In this document: piece after piece, positions 51,088-59,909 of the stretch
How the letters are laid out: every line of letters begins with the position of its first letter
Numbering within the stretch: position 1 is the stretch's first letter
Source of the DNA: Desulfovibrionaceae bacterium
Lineage (GTDB): Bacteria > Desulfobacterota > Desulfovibrionia > Desulfovibrionales > Desulfovibrionaceae
DNA length: 64,000 nucleotides
Assembly (NCBI GenBank): GCA_029008115.1
Contig: JAQXJC010000044.1
Location: 1-64,000 of the forward strand
Direction of reading: 5' to 3'
Program-made: the position numbers and the translations under genes
The notes under the pieces: model-generated
The model's database searches: none
Told to the model about the DNA's origin: nothing
What the model saw: the letters and a program-made list of their open reading frames with translations, nothing else

Positions 51088-52842
51088 CTAGATGCGGGCG
51101 GTGATTTCGGGGAAGACCATGTAGAACATGACGTAGGCCATGGCCAGGGTCAGGGCCAGGTTGAAGCTCTGGCCGCAGACATACAGGATGACCGGCTTGC
51201 CGCCCTTGAAGTAGTGGGCGAGTTCGCGGAAGTTGGTGGCCAGACCGATGGCGGCAAAGGCCAGGGTGAAGCACCAGCCGCGCAGGGGAGAGGTCATGCC
51301 CTTGATGGCGCCGGCGGAAACCAGACCGCTGCTCAGGTCAGGACCAAGCTGGCCGGAGATGTAGGAGAAGATCACGGACGCGGCGAGGAAGCCCAGCACG
51401 AACTTGGGGAAGCGGTGCCACACTTCCATGAAGTTGATGTCCGCGCCTTCCACGCGGTCAACCTTGGTGACCCAGTACACGGCGATGCAGAAGGCGCTGA
51501 CGCCGATGAGCACGTTCTGGATCATCTTGATGGTAGCGGCCACGTACATGGCCTTTTCACCCAGGAACGCGCCGGCAGCGGCCACGGCGCCGGTGGAGTC
51601 GATGGTACCGCCGATCCACGCGCCGCCCAGCACTTCAGGCAGGCCCAGGGCGTTGATGACGGCGGGCAGGACGATCATCATGATGGCCGTGAAGAGCAGA
51701 GAGATACCCACGGACAGGGCCAGCTCTTCCTTCTTGGCGCGGCAGGCGGCCGCGGCGGCAATGGCGGCGGAGGTGCCGCACACGGACATGTCGGCGGAAA
51801 TGGTGATGTTCAGGGTCTTGGAAGGCATCTTGATGACCTTCTGACCGAAGATGAAGGTGGAGATCAGCACGATGGGCGTGACGACCCAGGCCACGAACAG
51901 GCCGGGGATGCCGATGGCGATGATCTTGTCCAGCAGGATTTCGGCGCCCAGCAGCACCAGACCGGTCTTGATGTAGAATTCAACCTGAAGCGCGGGCTTC
52001 ATCCACTTGGGGGTGCCCACGGTGTTGGCAATCAGCATGCCGAGGAAGATGGCCCAGGCTTCGGTGCTCACGCCCCAGTATTTCATGGTGGTCTGGGCGC
52101 CCATCAGCATGGCCAGCACGGTGAAGATGAACACGCCGATGAAGCCGACAAAGAACTGCATGAAGTTCTGGCCCATGAAGACGATGCCAACGCCGAAGCA
52201 GATGGCCATAGCCAGGAAGAGCACGGGCAGCGTGGGCAGGATGTTGAAGGCCTTGGCCTTGCCCACCTTGTCCTTGGCCTTCTTGGCCTTCAGGTGAGCG
52301 GCGCGCCAGTCGGCAATCTTCTGCTCGGCAGCCTTGTTCAGCTCGGCGTCCTTGTATTCGGCGCCGGCAGCGGCGGCCTGGGCTTCCTGAGCGGCGGCCA
52401 GAGCGGCGTCTTCGGCGGCCTTGGCCTTTTCAGCGGCGGGCTTGGCCTTTTCAGCCTTGGCCTTGGCCTGTTCCGGCGTGGTCACAAAGGCGTCCAGAGG
52501 ATTGTTGGTCCAGGAGCCGGGCTTGCCCATGAAGTGCTTGATGCTCTTGGCCAGTTCCGCGCCGTAGGGCTTCACTTTCTTGGAAGCCTGGGCCTGATAC
52601 CATTCAATGGTCTTGAACGGAGCCTTGGCGGCTTCGGCCTGCATGGTGGCTTCGGCCTTGGCAATCTTGTCCAGCGCCTTGGCCTTGTATTCGGCGGGGA
52701 CGCTGCTCACGTGCAGATACAGGGCCAGAAGGCAGAAGGCCAGGCCGAGCCAGATGGCCCAGTAGTCTTCCTTGGTCCACAGGTCGGACCAGCTGGACTG
52801 GGCCTTGTCGATAACGACATTATCCTGATGTTGTTGTGACAT
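51088..52842 (-). CDS. YeiH-family sulfate exporter with N-terminal coiled insertion
   Basis: 584 residues. The C-terminal about 385 residues are the PF03601/YeiH putative sulfate exporter: MLMGAQTTMKYWGVS, KTGLVLLGAEILL, ISADMSVCGTSAAIAAAAAC, WIGGTIDSTGAVAAAGAFLG. The N-terminus has an extra transmembrane helix (about 28-45), then an insertion (about 47-198) rich in Ala, Lys and Glu (EQAKAKAEKAKPAAEKAK) that should form coiled helices before the core resumes at FNILPTLPVLF. The codon bias is strong, as for a highly expressed gene. GGAGG precedes ATG 52842. Upstream lie a leader hairpin, a CRP/FNR-type palindrome and an extended -10 promoter. It may export sulfate or sulfite, but the direct substrate is not proved for the family. 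Confidence 0.88.
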   Translation of the reverse strand: MSQQHQDNVVIDKAQSSWSDLWTKEDYWAIWLGLAFCLLALYLHVSSVPAEYKAKALDKIAKAEATMQAEAAKAPFKTIEWYQAQASKKVKPYGAELAKSIKHFMGKPGSWTNNPLDAFVTTPEQAKAKAEKAKPAAEKAKAAEDAALAAAQEAQAAAAGAEYKDAELNKAAEQKIADWRAAHLKAKKAKDKVGKAKAFNILPTLPVLFLAMAICFGVGIVFMGQNFMQFFVGFIGVFIFTVLAMLMGAQTTMKYWGVSTEAWAIFLGMLIANTVGTPKWMKPALQVEFYIKTGLVLLGAEILLDKIIAIGIPGLFVAWVVTPIVLISTFIFGQKVIKMPSKTLNITISADMSVCGTSAAIAAAAACRAKKEELALSVGISLLFTAIMMIVLPAVINALGLPEVLGGAWIGGTIDSTGAVAAAGAFLGEKAMYVAATIKMIQNVLIGVSAFCIAVYWVTKVDRVEGADINFMEVWHRFPKFVLGFLAASVIFSYISGQLGPDLSSGLVSAGAIKGMTSPLRGWCFTLAFAAIGLATNFRELAHYFKGGKPVILYVCGQSFNLALTLAMAYVMFYMVFPEITARI

Positions 52843-52871
52843 GGTATACCTCCATCAGATCAATTGAAGAA

Positions 52872-52911
52872 CTTGCGACACCTTGTTCCACAACAGGGCG
52901 TTTTTCGCAAG
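52872..52911 (-). promoter_or_regulatory. Leader hairpin upstream of the sulfate exporter
   Basis: CTTGCGA (52872-52878) pairs with TCGCAAG (52905-52911), and CCTTGTT with AACAGGG inside (one G-T pair), leaving a small loop. It lies 30 bases before the start codon in the transcribed leader and directly beside the CRP-like site. Its role is not known. Confidence 0.6.
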
Positions 52912-52912
52912 A

Positions 52913-52928
52913 TGTGATATTTATCACA
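52913..52928. promoter_or_regulatory. CRP/FNR-family (HcpR-like) palindromic site
   Basis: TGTGATATTTATCACA is a perfect TGTGA-N6-TCACA palindrome. This consensus is used by CRP and by HcpR-type regulators in Desulfovibrio. It lies 71 bases upstream of the sulfate exporter start and so could control that gene. The regulator is not in the window. Confidence 0.7.
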
Positions 52929-53042
52929 AGGGGATGCGACACAGACCGCGCAGGAAAATCTGGCGGGAGCGTTCCATGACCGGCAAATGCCGGCTGGCCG
53001 CATTCCGTACCGCATCTTTCTTGTAATATACTATAATATTTT

Positions 53043-53058
53043 TAATTTTCGAAAATTA
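53043..53058. promoter_or_regulatory. 16-bp palindrome over the exporter promoter
   Basis: TAATTTTCGAAAATTA is a perfect 16-base palindrome whose right half overlaps the -10 element at 53055-53060 and which covers the expected transcription start. This is a typical place for a repressor operator. It is AT-rich, unlike its surroundings. The binding protein is unknown. Confidence 0.5.
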
Positions 53059-53084
53059 TAGCACATGATTCCGGCAGATGTCCA
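53055..53084 (-). promoter_or_regulatory. Extended -10 promoter for the sulfate exporter
   Basis: On the minus strand TGGACA (-35, 53084-53079) and TATAAT (-10, 53060-53055) are 18 bases apart, with TGC directly before the -10 (extended element). Transcription would run toward the exporter with a leader of about 205 bases containing the CRP-like site and hairpin. No minus-strand gene lies between. Confidence 0.6.
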
Positions 53085-53180
53085 GACAGGGGAAAAGATT
53101 TTTTTCACACTGCCGCTCGCGAAATTTTTTCCTGCGGCGTCTGCGCGGGTACGGCCCTCCCCCCCCGGAGGGCCGAGCTC

Positions 53181-54446
53181 CTATGCGATGCGCCGTCCTC
53201 CGATCCAGTGGGCGGCCACACGGCCTGTCATCTCCTGCCCCAGCCAGGGCGTGTTGGCGCTTTTGGAATAGAGGGTTTCGGGAGACACCGTCCAGCGGGC
53301 GTCGGGATCGAAGAGGAAAAAGTCCGCGGGATCGCCGGGAGCGAACATATTGACCGGCAGCTTGAAAATCTCCGCCGGGCGCCGGCAGCACAGGCGTTCC
53401 AGATCGGCTTCCTCCAGCACGCCTTCCCGCACAAGACGCCACATGAGCGTGACGGAAAGATCCAGGCCGGTGAAGCCGTTAGGCGCCTCATCCAGGGGGC
53501 ATTCCTTTTCATGGGCGGCGTGGGGGGCGTGGTCAGTGACAATAATATCTATGGTTCCGTCCCTGACGGCCTGCCGCAGGGCGGCCACGTCTTCCGGCGT
53601 GCGCAGGGGCGGATTGACCTTGGCGTTGGCGCTGTAGCCCTCCAGGGCGGTGTCATCCAGCAGCAGGTAGTGCGGGCATGTTTCCGCGCTGACCCGCACG
53701 CCGCGCGCCTTGCCCCAGGCGATGAGGTCCACGCCGCGCTTGCAGGAGACATGGGCAATATGCACGGGGAGATTGAGGTATTCCGCCAGCAGGATGTCAC
53801 GGGCAATGTGCATGGCCTCGCCCACGTCGGGCTGGCCTTTCACGCCAAGGCGGCCGCTGGTGACGCCGTCGTTCATGTGCGCGTCCCTGGCCAGCGAGGC
53901 ATCCTCGCAATGATCAATGACGATGCGGTCGAGATCGGCGGCATATTCCATGACGCGGCGCAGCAGCTCGCTGTTTTCCATGGAGCGTCCGTCGTTGGAG
54001 AAGGCGGCGCAGCCTGCGGCGGCCAGCTCTTCCAGAGGCGCCATCTCCTCGCCTTTCAGCCCGACGGTGGCCGCGCCAATGGGATAGACGCGGGGGCCGC
54101 CCTGGGGGAAGGCCTTGCGCGCCTGCTGGAGGATGAAGGAGGTCACGGCGGCGTTGTCGTTGACGGGGCGGGTGTTGGCCATGCACATGACGGCGCCAAA
54201 GCCGCCATGCGCGGCGGCCTGAAGGCCGGAGGCCACGTCCTCCTTGTATTCAAAGCCCGGCTCGCGCAGGTGCACATGCGCGTCAATAAAGCTGGGGAAG
54301 AGCACAAGGCCCCTGGCATCGAAAATTTCGGCATCCGGTTCCGGCTGGTGGTGCCCGGCGGGAACCATGTTCTGCACCTGCCCGTCCAGTACGAACAGGT
54401 CTACAGCTGCGCCCAGATAACGGGCGTTCCGCACGCACAATTTCAT
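53181..54446 (-). CDS. pyrC: Dihydroorotase, type I
   Basis: A 421-residue zinc amidohydrolase for the third step of de novo pyrimidine synthesis, cyclising carbamoyl-aspartate. The metal ligands are intact: [10 protein letters not shown] (HxH), AFSNDGRSM (bridging Asp of the type I, Aquifex-like class), [14 protein letters not shown] and VTDHAPH. It is therefore not the inactive PyrC' form that only scaffolds aspartate carbamoyltransferase. The start overlaps the pyrB stop by four bases (ATGA), so it is translated with PyrB and may form the type I DHO-ATC complex. Confidence 0.95.
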   Translation of the reverse strand: MKLCVRNARYLGAAVDLFVLDGQVQNMVPAGHHQPEPDAEIFDARGLVLFPSFIDAHVHLREPGFEYKEDVASGLQAAAHGGFGAVMCMANTRPVNDNAAVTSFILQQARKAFPQGGPRVYPIGAATVGLKGEEMAPLEELAAAGCAAFSNDGRSMENSELLRRVMEYAADLDRIVIDHCEDASLARDAHMNDGVTSGRLGVKGQPDVGEAMHIARDILLAEYLNLPVHIAHVSCKRGVDLIAWGKARGVRVSAETCPHYLLLDDTALEGYSANAKVNPPLRTPEDVAALRQAVRDGTIDIIVTDHAPHAAHEKECPLDEAPNGFTGLDLSVTLMWRLVREGVLEEADLERLCCRRPAEIFKLPVNMFAPGDPADFFLFDPDARWTVSPETLYSKSANTPWLGQEMTGRVAAHWIGGRRIA

Positions 54447-55402
54447 TGTTGATTGCCTCCGTCTTTGCGTGTCGCCAGCAGGTAGAGCACGGCCATGCGG
54501 GTGGCCACGCCGGCGGACACCTGATCGAGCACGCGGCTCTGGGGGCAGTCCGCCACCTGCGCGGAAATTTCAAGGCCGCGGTTCATGGGCCCGGGATGCA
54601 GCACGGGTGCGCCGCTTTTGGCCAGCCCCAGCAGCTCCGGCGTGAGGCAGAAGCGGCGGGAGTATTCCGACAGGCTCGGCAGCAGGCCGGCTTCCTGCCG
54701 TTCCAGCTGAAGACGCAGGCACATGACGGCATCCACGCCCTTCACGGCTTCGCGCACGTCCCCCACAAATTCCACGGGCCAGGTTTCCCGGCCGGCGGGC
54801 AGCAGGGTGCGCGGCGCGCACATGCGCACCTTCACGCCCAGCATGGAGAGCAGATGCGCGTTGGAACGCGCTACGCGGCTGTGGGCTATGTCGCCCAGAA
54901 TCAGCAGCGTGCGGCCCTCGAAGGCGTTCTGCCAGGCGCGGCGCAGGGTAAAGCAGTCCAGCAGGGCCTGCGTGGGATGCGCGTGCCAGCCGTCGCCGCC
55001 GTTGACTACCCCGCAGTCCAGCCGCTCGGCGATGAATCTGGCCGCGCCGCTGCTGGAATGCCGGATGACGATGACATCGGGGTTCATAGCCTGAAGGGTC
55101 CAGACCGTGTCTTTCAGGCTTTCGCCCTTGTTGATGCTGGAGCCGCTCTTGGCCAGGGCAAAGGTATCCGCGGAAAGGCGCTTGCCCGCCATGTCAAAGG
55201 AAGTCTTGGTCCGAGTGCTGTTTTCCGCAAAGAAGAGCACCACGCTCTTGCCCTTCAGGGTCGGGACTTTTTTGACGGGCCGGTGGTTGATGGCGTCGAA
55301 GGATTCTGCCAGGTCCAGCACATGCCGCACGTCTTCGCGGGAAAGCTGGGTGACGTCCAGCAGGTCCTTGTGCTGCCAGAGGTAGTGGTTTTCGTGTTCC
55401 AT
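54443..55402 (-). CDS. pyrB: Aspartate carbamoyltransferase catalytic subunit
   Basis: 319 residues. It joins carbamoyl phosphate and aspartate. [17 protein letters not shown] is the phosphate-binding loop, with [12 protein letters not shown] as the 80s-loop contact and [12 protein letters not shown] and [11 protein letters not shown] later. STRTK replaces the common STRTR. No pyrI regulatory subunit is adjacent, so it is probably the unregulated or PyrC-complexed class. The start ATG 55402 has no obvious Shine-Dalgarno but matches the usual N-terminus length. It is the first gene of pyrB-pyrC, divergent from the TSUP gene. Confidence 0.95.
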   Translation of the reverse strand: MEHENHYLWQHKDLLDVTQLSREDVRHVLDLAESFDAINHRPVKKVPTLKGKSVVLFFAENSTRTKTSFDMAGKRLSADTFALAKSGSSINKGESLKDTVWTLQAMNPDVIVIRHSSSGAARFIAERLDCGVVNGGDGWHAHPTQALLDCFTLRRAWQNAFEGRTLLILGDIAHSRVARSNAHLLSMLGVKVRMCAPRTLLPAGRETWPVEFVGDVREAVKGVDAVMCLRLQLERQEAGLLPSLSEYSRRFCLTPELLGLAKSGAPVLHPGPMNRGLEISAQVADCPQSRVLDQVSAGVATRMAVLYLLATRKDGGNQQ

Positions 55403-55662
55403 GATGGCTTGGTGGGGGTTGCGGTTGGCGAAAAGCCCCCGTGGACGGGGGAGACGGCTTGGAACTGGGCATGCCTGCCGCTGTGAGACCGCGCTGCCGC
55501 AAATATACGTGCCCTCTCTGGCCGTGTAAAGTCCCGTTCCGGGGCGAAAAGAGGGAAAATGAGGGCCTGCCGGCCCCCTTGTCATACCCTGCCCGGGAGC
55601 GTACAAGGGGAGGGCGGCGAACCGCCGCGGAGGGCAAGGTACGCAAAGGAGGAGAGTTTCTG

Positions 55663-56460
55663 ATGTTCATGTCGCTGATAGTGTATCTGTGTTGCGGCGC
55701 AGTGGCCGGCGTGCTGGCCGGGCTGCTTGGAGTGGGAGGGGGCATTGTCATTGTGCCCATGCTGGTCATGGTATTCCCGTCGCAGGGCATTCCTCCCGAA
55801 TATGTACAACAGCTGGCGCTGGGCACGTCGCTGGCCAGCATTGTGATCACGTCCGTGTCCAGCACCCGCGCGCATCACAGCCGCGGCGCGGTGCACTGGG
55901 ACATCTGGAAGCGCATCACGCCCGGCATCCTGCTGGGCACATTCTGCGGCGGACTTGTGGCCACCAGAATGCCCACCATGTTTCTGAAGGTCTTCTTCAT
56001 CTGCTTCCTGTACGTTGTGGCGGTACAGATGCTGCTGAACTACCGTCCCGCCGCCAGCCGTGAAATGCCCGGCCGTCTGGGGACGGCTGTTGCAGGCACG
56101 GGCATAGGTCTCATTTCCAGCTTCGTGGGCATTGGCGGCGGGACGCTCTCCGTGCCCTTCATGTCCTTCTGCAACGTGCCGCTGCATCATGCCGTGGGCA
56201 CCTCCGCCGCCATAGGCTTTCCTATTGCCGTGGCGGGGACGCTGGGCTATGTCATAGGCGGCTGGAGCGCGCCAAACCTGCCGGCAGGCTGTCTGGGCTT
56301 CGTCCATCTCTGGGCCCTGCTGGGGCTGGCTTCGGCTTCCTTCTGCACCGCGCCGCTGGGCGCGAAGCTGGCGCACGCCATGCCGGTGAAGACCCTGAAG
56401 CGTGCGTTCGCCGTTTTTGTGATTATCATTGCAACTAAAATGCTGTGGGGGCTGTTCTAG
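55663..56460 (+). CDS. TSUP (TauE/SafE) family sulfite/organosulfur exporter
   Basis: A 265-residue membrane protein with two repeated halves, each starting with the family glycine motif: [19 protein letters not shown] and [19 protein letters not shown]. About eight helices. TSUP members such as TauE and SafE export sulfite, sulfoacetate or related anions. In a sulfur-metabolising anaerobe this could handle sulfite or taurine-derived anions, an inference. The start is ATG 55663 after AAAGGAGGAG. It is the first of a possible plus-strand run ending at 59816. Confidence 0.92.
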   Translation: MFMSLIVYLCCGAVAGVLAGLLGVGGGIVIVPMLVMVFPSQGIPPEYVQQLALGTSLASIVITSVSSTRAHHSRGAVHWDIWKRITPGILLGTFCGGLVATRMPTMFLKVFFICFLYVVAVQMLLNYRPAASREMPGRLGTAVAGTGIGLISSFVGIGGGTLSVPFMSFCNVPLHHAVGTSAAIGFPIAVAGTLGYVIGGWSAPNLPAGCLGFVHLWALLGLASASFCTAPLGAKLAHAMPVKTLKRAFAVFVIIIATKMLWGLF

Positions 56461-56579
56461 GCCGGCTCGCATGCCGGTTCCGGCAACAGGGCGGCCCGCT
56501 CCGGCGCGCCGCCTTTTTTCATGGCCCGTCCGTCATGCTCCCAGGAGCGTTATCCCAACCCCAACAAGGAGAAACTGTC

Positions 56580-57449
56580 ATGGCGCTGTACACATACAAC
56601 CGCAAGCTGGCGCAGGCGGTATGGTGGAACATTCTGCTGCTGACCATCGGCGCGTTTGTTATGGCCGTGGCTGTGCAGGCCGTGGCCGCGCCGCATGGGC
56701 TGCTTTCCGGCGGACTCATGGGGGCGGCCCTGCTGGTGTGGTACGGCACGGGAGCGCTGACGGTGCCCGTGCTGTATCTGCTGATCTGCCTGCCCGTCTA
56801 TCTCTGGGGCTGGTTCTTTGTGGGAAGACGCTTTCTGCTCTACACGGCCTACGGGTCGGGCATGACGGCCCTGTTCGGCATGTTCATCAACTTTACCATA
56901 CCCGTGACCTCGGAGCTGTATGCCGGGATTGTCGCCGGGGTGATGACGGGCGCGGCGGCAGGCATCATGCTGCGCACGCTGGGGAGCGCCGGCGGCACGG
57001 ACGTGGTGGCCGTGGCCCTGAAGGAGCGCTGGAATATTCCCATCGGGCAGTTCACCTTCGGGGTCAACTTCGTACTCTTCCTGCTGGGCGCGTTCTTCAT
57101 GCCCTTTGACACCATCATCCTTTCCATGATCATGATGTTTATTCAGGCGCAGGTACTTGAGTACGTGCTGAGCATGTTCAACAAGCGCAAGCTGGTGATG
57201 ATTATTTCCGAGCAGGGGGAAGCCGTCTGCGAAGCCATTCTCGTGTCCCAGCCCTTCGGCGCCACCATGATCCGGGGGAAGGGAGCCTATTCCGGCGGCA
57301 ACAGGGAAGTGCTGGTTACCGTTACGACCAATACCGTGCTGAAGCAGCTGGAAAACCTCGTCTTTGATATTGATCCCCATGCGCTGTTCATTGTGGAAAA
57401 TACATTCTATGTCTCCGGCGGCCAGTTCTCCAGGAAGTCCTATGCATAA
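56580..57449 (+). CDS. YitT-family membrane protein
   Basis: 289 residues. The N-terminal half has about five to six helices with the YitT/DUF161 pattern (GLLSGGLMGAALLVWYGTG). The C-terminal half has a DUF2179-like soluble domain (KLVMIISEQGEAVCEAIL, GATMIRGKGAYSGGNREVLV, FDIDPHALFIVENT). The family is widespread and its transported substrate is unknown. AAGGAG precedes the ATG. It overlaps the amidohydrolase gene by eight bases. Confidence 0.9.
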   Translation: MALYTYNRKLAQAVWWNILLLTIGAFVMAVAVQAVAAPHGLLSGGLMGAALLVWYGTGALTVPVLYLLICLPVYLWGWFFVGRRFLLYTAYGSGMTALFGMFINFTIPVTSELYAGIVAGVMTGAAAGIMLRTLGSAGGTDVVAVALKERWNIPIGQFTFGVNFVLFLLGAFFMPFDTIILSMIMMFIQAQVLEYVLSMFNKRKLVMIISEQGEAVCEAILVSQPFGATMIRGKGAYSGGNREVLVTVTTNTVLKQLENLVFDIDPHALFIVENTFYVSGGQFSRKSYA

Positions 57450-58656
57450 TACCGATACAGCCGCCCGGTCTGTGCGGGCCGTGCGGGCCCGCCGCGCGCT
57501 GACCATGCGGGGAGAGGGCCCGGCGCGTGGCGAGGCCGATCTGCTCCGTCCCCTGTCCTTCATGGATGATGCGCTGGTGCTGACAGCAGGAGGGCGGATA
57601 GTCTCTGTGGAGAAATTTTCGCCTGCCGCGGTGCCTGCGGGATGTGCCGTGCGCGATTTGGGAGAGGTGACGCTCATGCCTGCGCTGACCAATGCGCACT
57701 GCCATCTGCAACTGGCGCATCTGGCGGGCAGAACGGCATGGGGGCGGGGCTTCACGCCGTGGCTGGCCTCCATGATTCCCCTGCTCCACGAAGCTCTTGA
57801 TGAACAGGGCATTGCCGGCGAGGCAGCTGCCCTCCGGGATGGAGGCACGTGGCTGGTGGGCGATTATGCCGGGTGCGGCGCACTGCTGACCGGGCGTGCG
57901 GCCTCCGCTGCGGAGGTGGCCTACACGGGATTCTGCGAATGGTTCGGCTTTGCCGCGCCCTTCACGGATGACGAGCGGCCGTGGCCGCCGTCCTGCCGCG
58001 GCCTGATGGCGCGGGCGGCGGGCCTTCCCGGTACCTGCTGGCAGCCCTGCGGGCATGCGCTGTATTCCACGCACGGGGACGTACTGCGCGATGCACATGC
58101 CCACTGCCGGGCCACGGGAGGCGTATTTTCCCTGCACCTTGCGGAATCTCCCGAGGAGACGGAGCTGCTGTGCGGCGGCAGGGGGCCGCTGGCCGATCTG
58201 TATGCCGGCATTGTGCTGCCGGAAGGCTGGCGCGCGCCCGGGCTTCCTCCGGTGCGTCTGGCGGATGCGCTGGGCCTGCTGGGGGCCGGTACGCTGGCCA
58301 TCCATGCCGTGCAGTGCGATGCCGCGGACTGCCGCCTGCTGGCGGAACGCGGCGCGGCCGTATGCCTGTGCCCACGTTCCAATGAGCATCTGGCCGTGGG
58401 GACGGCTCCCGTCCGGGAGCATATGCGCGCCGGAACGCTGCTGTGCCTGGGCACGGACGGCCTGAGCTCCAATACGGATGTGCAGGTCATGGGCGAGGCG
58501 CGCTGGCTGCGGGAACGGCTGGATGTGCCGGTGGCGGCGCTGGCACGCATGCTGACCGTCAACGGGGCGGCGGCGCTGGGGAGGTCTGGCGGAGCCCTTT
58601 CCCACGGCATGGCGGCACGCTGGGCCATCTGGCCGGCGGACTGGGACGCGGCGTAG
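57442..58656 (+). CDS. Amidohydrolase (aminofutalosine-deaminase-like)
   Basis: 404 residues of the ATZ/TRZ-type amidohydrolase superfamily. The metal site is NAHCHLQL (HxH), then SLHLAESPEE, HAVQCDAADCRLLAERG and LCLGTDGLSSN (final Asp). The PRSN and GTDGLSSN context resembles 6-amino-6-deoxyfutalosine deaminases of the alternative menaquinone pathway and other amidohydrolases of the same group; I cannot separate these by eye. No mqn genes are in the window. The start overlaps the YitT stop, so the two are co-translated. Confidence 0.83.
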   Translation: MHNTDTAARSVRAVRARRALTMRGEGPARGEADLLRPLSFMDDALVLTAGGRIVSVEKFSPAAVPAGCAVRDLGEVTLMPALTNAHCHLQLAHLAGRTAWGRGFTPWLASMIPLLHEALDEQGIAGEAAALRDGGTWLVGDYAGCGALLTGRAASAAEVAYTGFCEWFGFAAPFTDDERPWPPSCRGLMARAAGLPGTCWQPCGHALYSTHGDVLRDAHAHCRATGGVFSLHLAESPEETELLCGGRGPLADLYAGIVLPEGWRAPGLPPVRLADALGLLGAGTLAIHAVQCDAADCRLLAERGAAVCLCPRSNEHLAVGTAPVREHMRAGTLLCLGTDGLSSNTDVQVMGEARWLRERLDVPVAALARMLTVNGAAALGRSGGALSHGMAARWAIWPADWDAA

Positions 58657-58730
58657 CCCTGGCCGGGGCATGCTTGCCCTGCGGCGGGTTATGGTGCAGA
58701 CTGAAGCGCAGTTTTTGTCAAGGAGCGGAC

Positions 58731-59816
58731 ATGGCACGCATTCTCTACGGCATACACGGCACGGGGCACGGCCATGCCATGCGCGGGCTGACCATTGCCC
58801 GGCGTCTGGGGCGGCATGAATTTCTCTTTATCGCCAATGACGATGCGCCGCAGGTGTTCGGGAACGAGTTTCCCGTGCGGCGCATTCCCAATCTGGGGAC
58901 GGTATTCAGGAACTATCAGGTGGACATGCCTGCCACCATTCGCCGCGCCGTGCCGCTGCTGTGGCATCGAGAGCGCTACATCCGCCAGGTTCGTGAGATC
59001 ATCAGGGAATTTAAGCCCGATGTCTGCATGACGGACCTGGAATACTTTGTGCCGCGTGCGGCGGAGCGGGAAGGGCTGCCCTGCCTGACACTGGATCATC
59101 AGCATGTGATTACCTGCTGCCGGCATGATCTGCCCCGGGACATGCTGTGGGAGTATGCCGTGCAGGGCATCACGCCGAAATATCTGTTCCGGCCTACGGA
59201 GGCCAACATCATCGTGGCATTTTATCAGCCGCCGGTACTGCCGCGCTACAATGCGCGCGTGGTGCCGCCCATCCTGCGGCGCCAGGTGCTGCGCCTGCGG
59301 CCGCGCGACGACGGGCATGTGCTGGTCTATCAGAGCAATTCCACGCATCGCCGGCTCATTGACTTCCTGAAGCGTTCCACATCGCGCACCTGCTATGTGT
59401 TCGGCTATGACCGCACGGAAGGGCGGGACGGCAACGTGGTGTTCATGAAGAAGTCGGAGCAGGGCTTTCTGGAATTGCTGGAAGGCTGTTCCTACGTCAT
59501 TCAGGGCGGAGGGCATACGCTGATGACGGAATCGCTGCACTGCGGCAAGCCCGTGCTGACCATGCCCATCAGGGCGATGGTGGAGCAGCGTTTCAATGCG
59601 CTGTACATGGAGCGGCTGGGATACGGCATGCAGGCGGACATGGCCACGCTGGAGCCCCCCCTGCTGGAGAGGTTCGAGGCCCGTCTGCCGGAGTTTCGCG
59701 CCAATATTGCGCGCGGAAATTTCTGCGGCAACGAGCAGGTCTTCGGCATGGTGGACTGCTTCATCCGCACCCATCGTCTGCCCGGGGCGGGGCAGGAAGT
59801 GCGCGTGGAGGAATAG
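58731..59816 (+). CDS. MJ1255/VC2487-type glycosyltransferase
   Basis: 361 residues with a GT-B fold. The N-terminus ILYGIHGTGHGHAMRGLTIA and the C-terminal nucleotide-sugar motif VIQGGGHTLMTESLHCGKP match the MJ1255/VC2487 family, a relative of MurG/UGT enzymes of unknown acceptor. AAGGAG precedes ATG 58731. It lies 74 bases after the amidohydrolase, and a terminator follows. No lipid or glycan operon adjoins it directly, so its acceptor is open. Confidence 0.88.
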   Translation: MARILYGIHGTGHGHAMRGLTIARRLGRHEFLFIANDDAPQVFGNEFPVRRIPNLGTVFRNYQVDMPATIRRAVPLLWHRERYIRQVREIIREFKPDVCMTDLEYFVPRAAEREGLPCLTLDHQHVITCCRHDLPRDMLWEYAVQGITPKYLFRPTEANIIVAFYQPPVLPRYNARVVPPILRRQVLRLRPRDDGHVLVYQSNSTHRRLIDFLKRSTSRTCYVFGYDRTEGRDGNVVFMKKSEQGFLELLEGCSYVIQGGGHTLMTESLHCGKPVLTMPIRAMVEQRFNALYMERLGYGMQADMATLEPPLLERFEARLPEFRANIARGNFCGNEQVFGMVDCFIRTHRLPGAGQEVRVEE

Positions 59817-59860
59817 GGCCGTTCCGGCGGACGGCGCCGGAAGGAAATGGCTGCACGAAA

Positions 59861-59895
59861 GGGGCGTCCTCCGCTGCGGGAAGACGCCCCTGTTT
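59861..59895. terminator. Terminator between convergent genes
   Basis: GGGGCGTC (59861-59868) pairs with GACGCCCC (59883-59890), followed by TGTTTT on the plus strand. It lies after the glycosyltransferase stop and after the convergent M16 gene end. Confidence 0.75.
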
Positions 59896-59909
59896 TCGTG
59901 CCGTGCTGT

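Noticed and set aside
53032-53037. TATAAT on the plus strand as a promoter
   Set aside because: No plus-strand gene follows before the end of pyrC (minus), and no good -35 is present; the overlapping minus-strand promoter is better supported.
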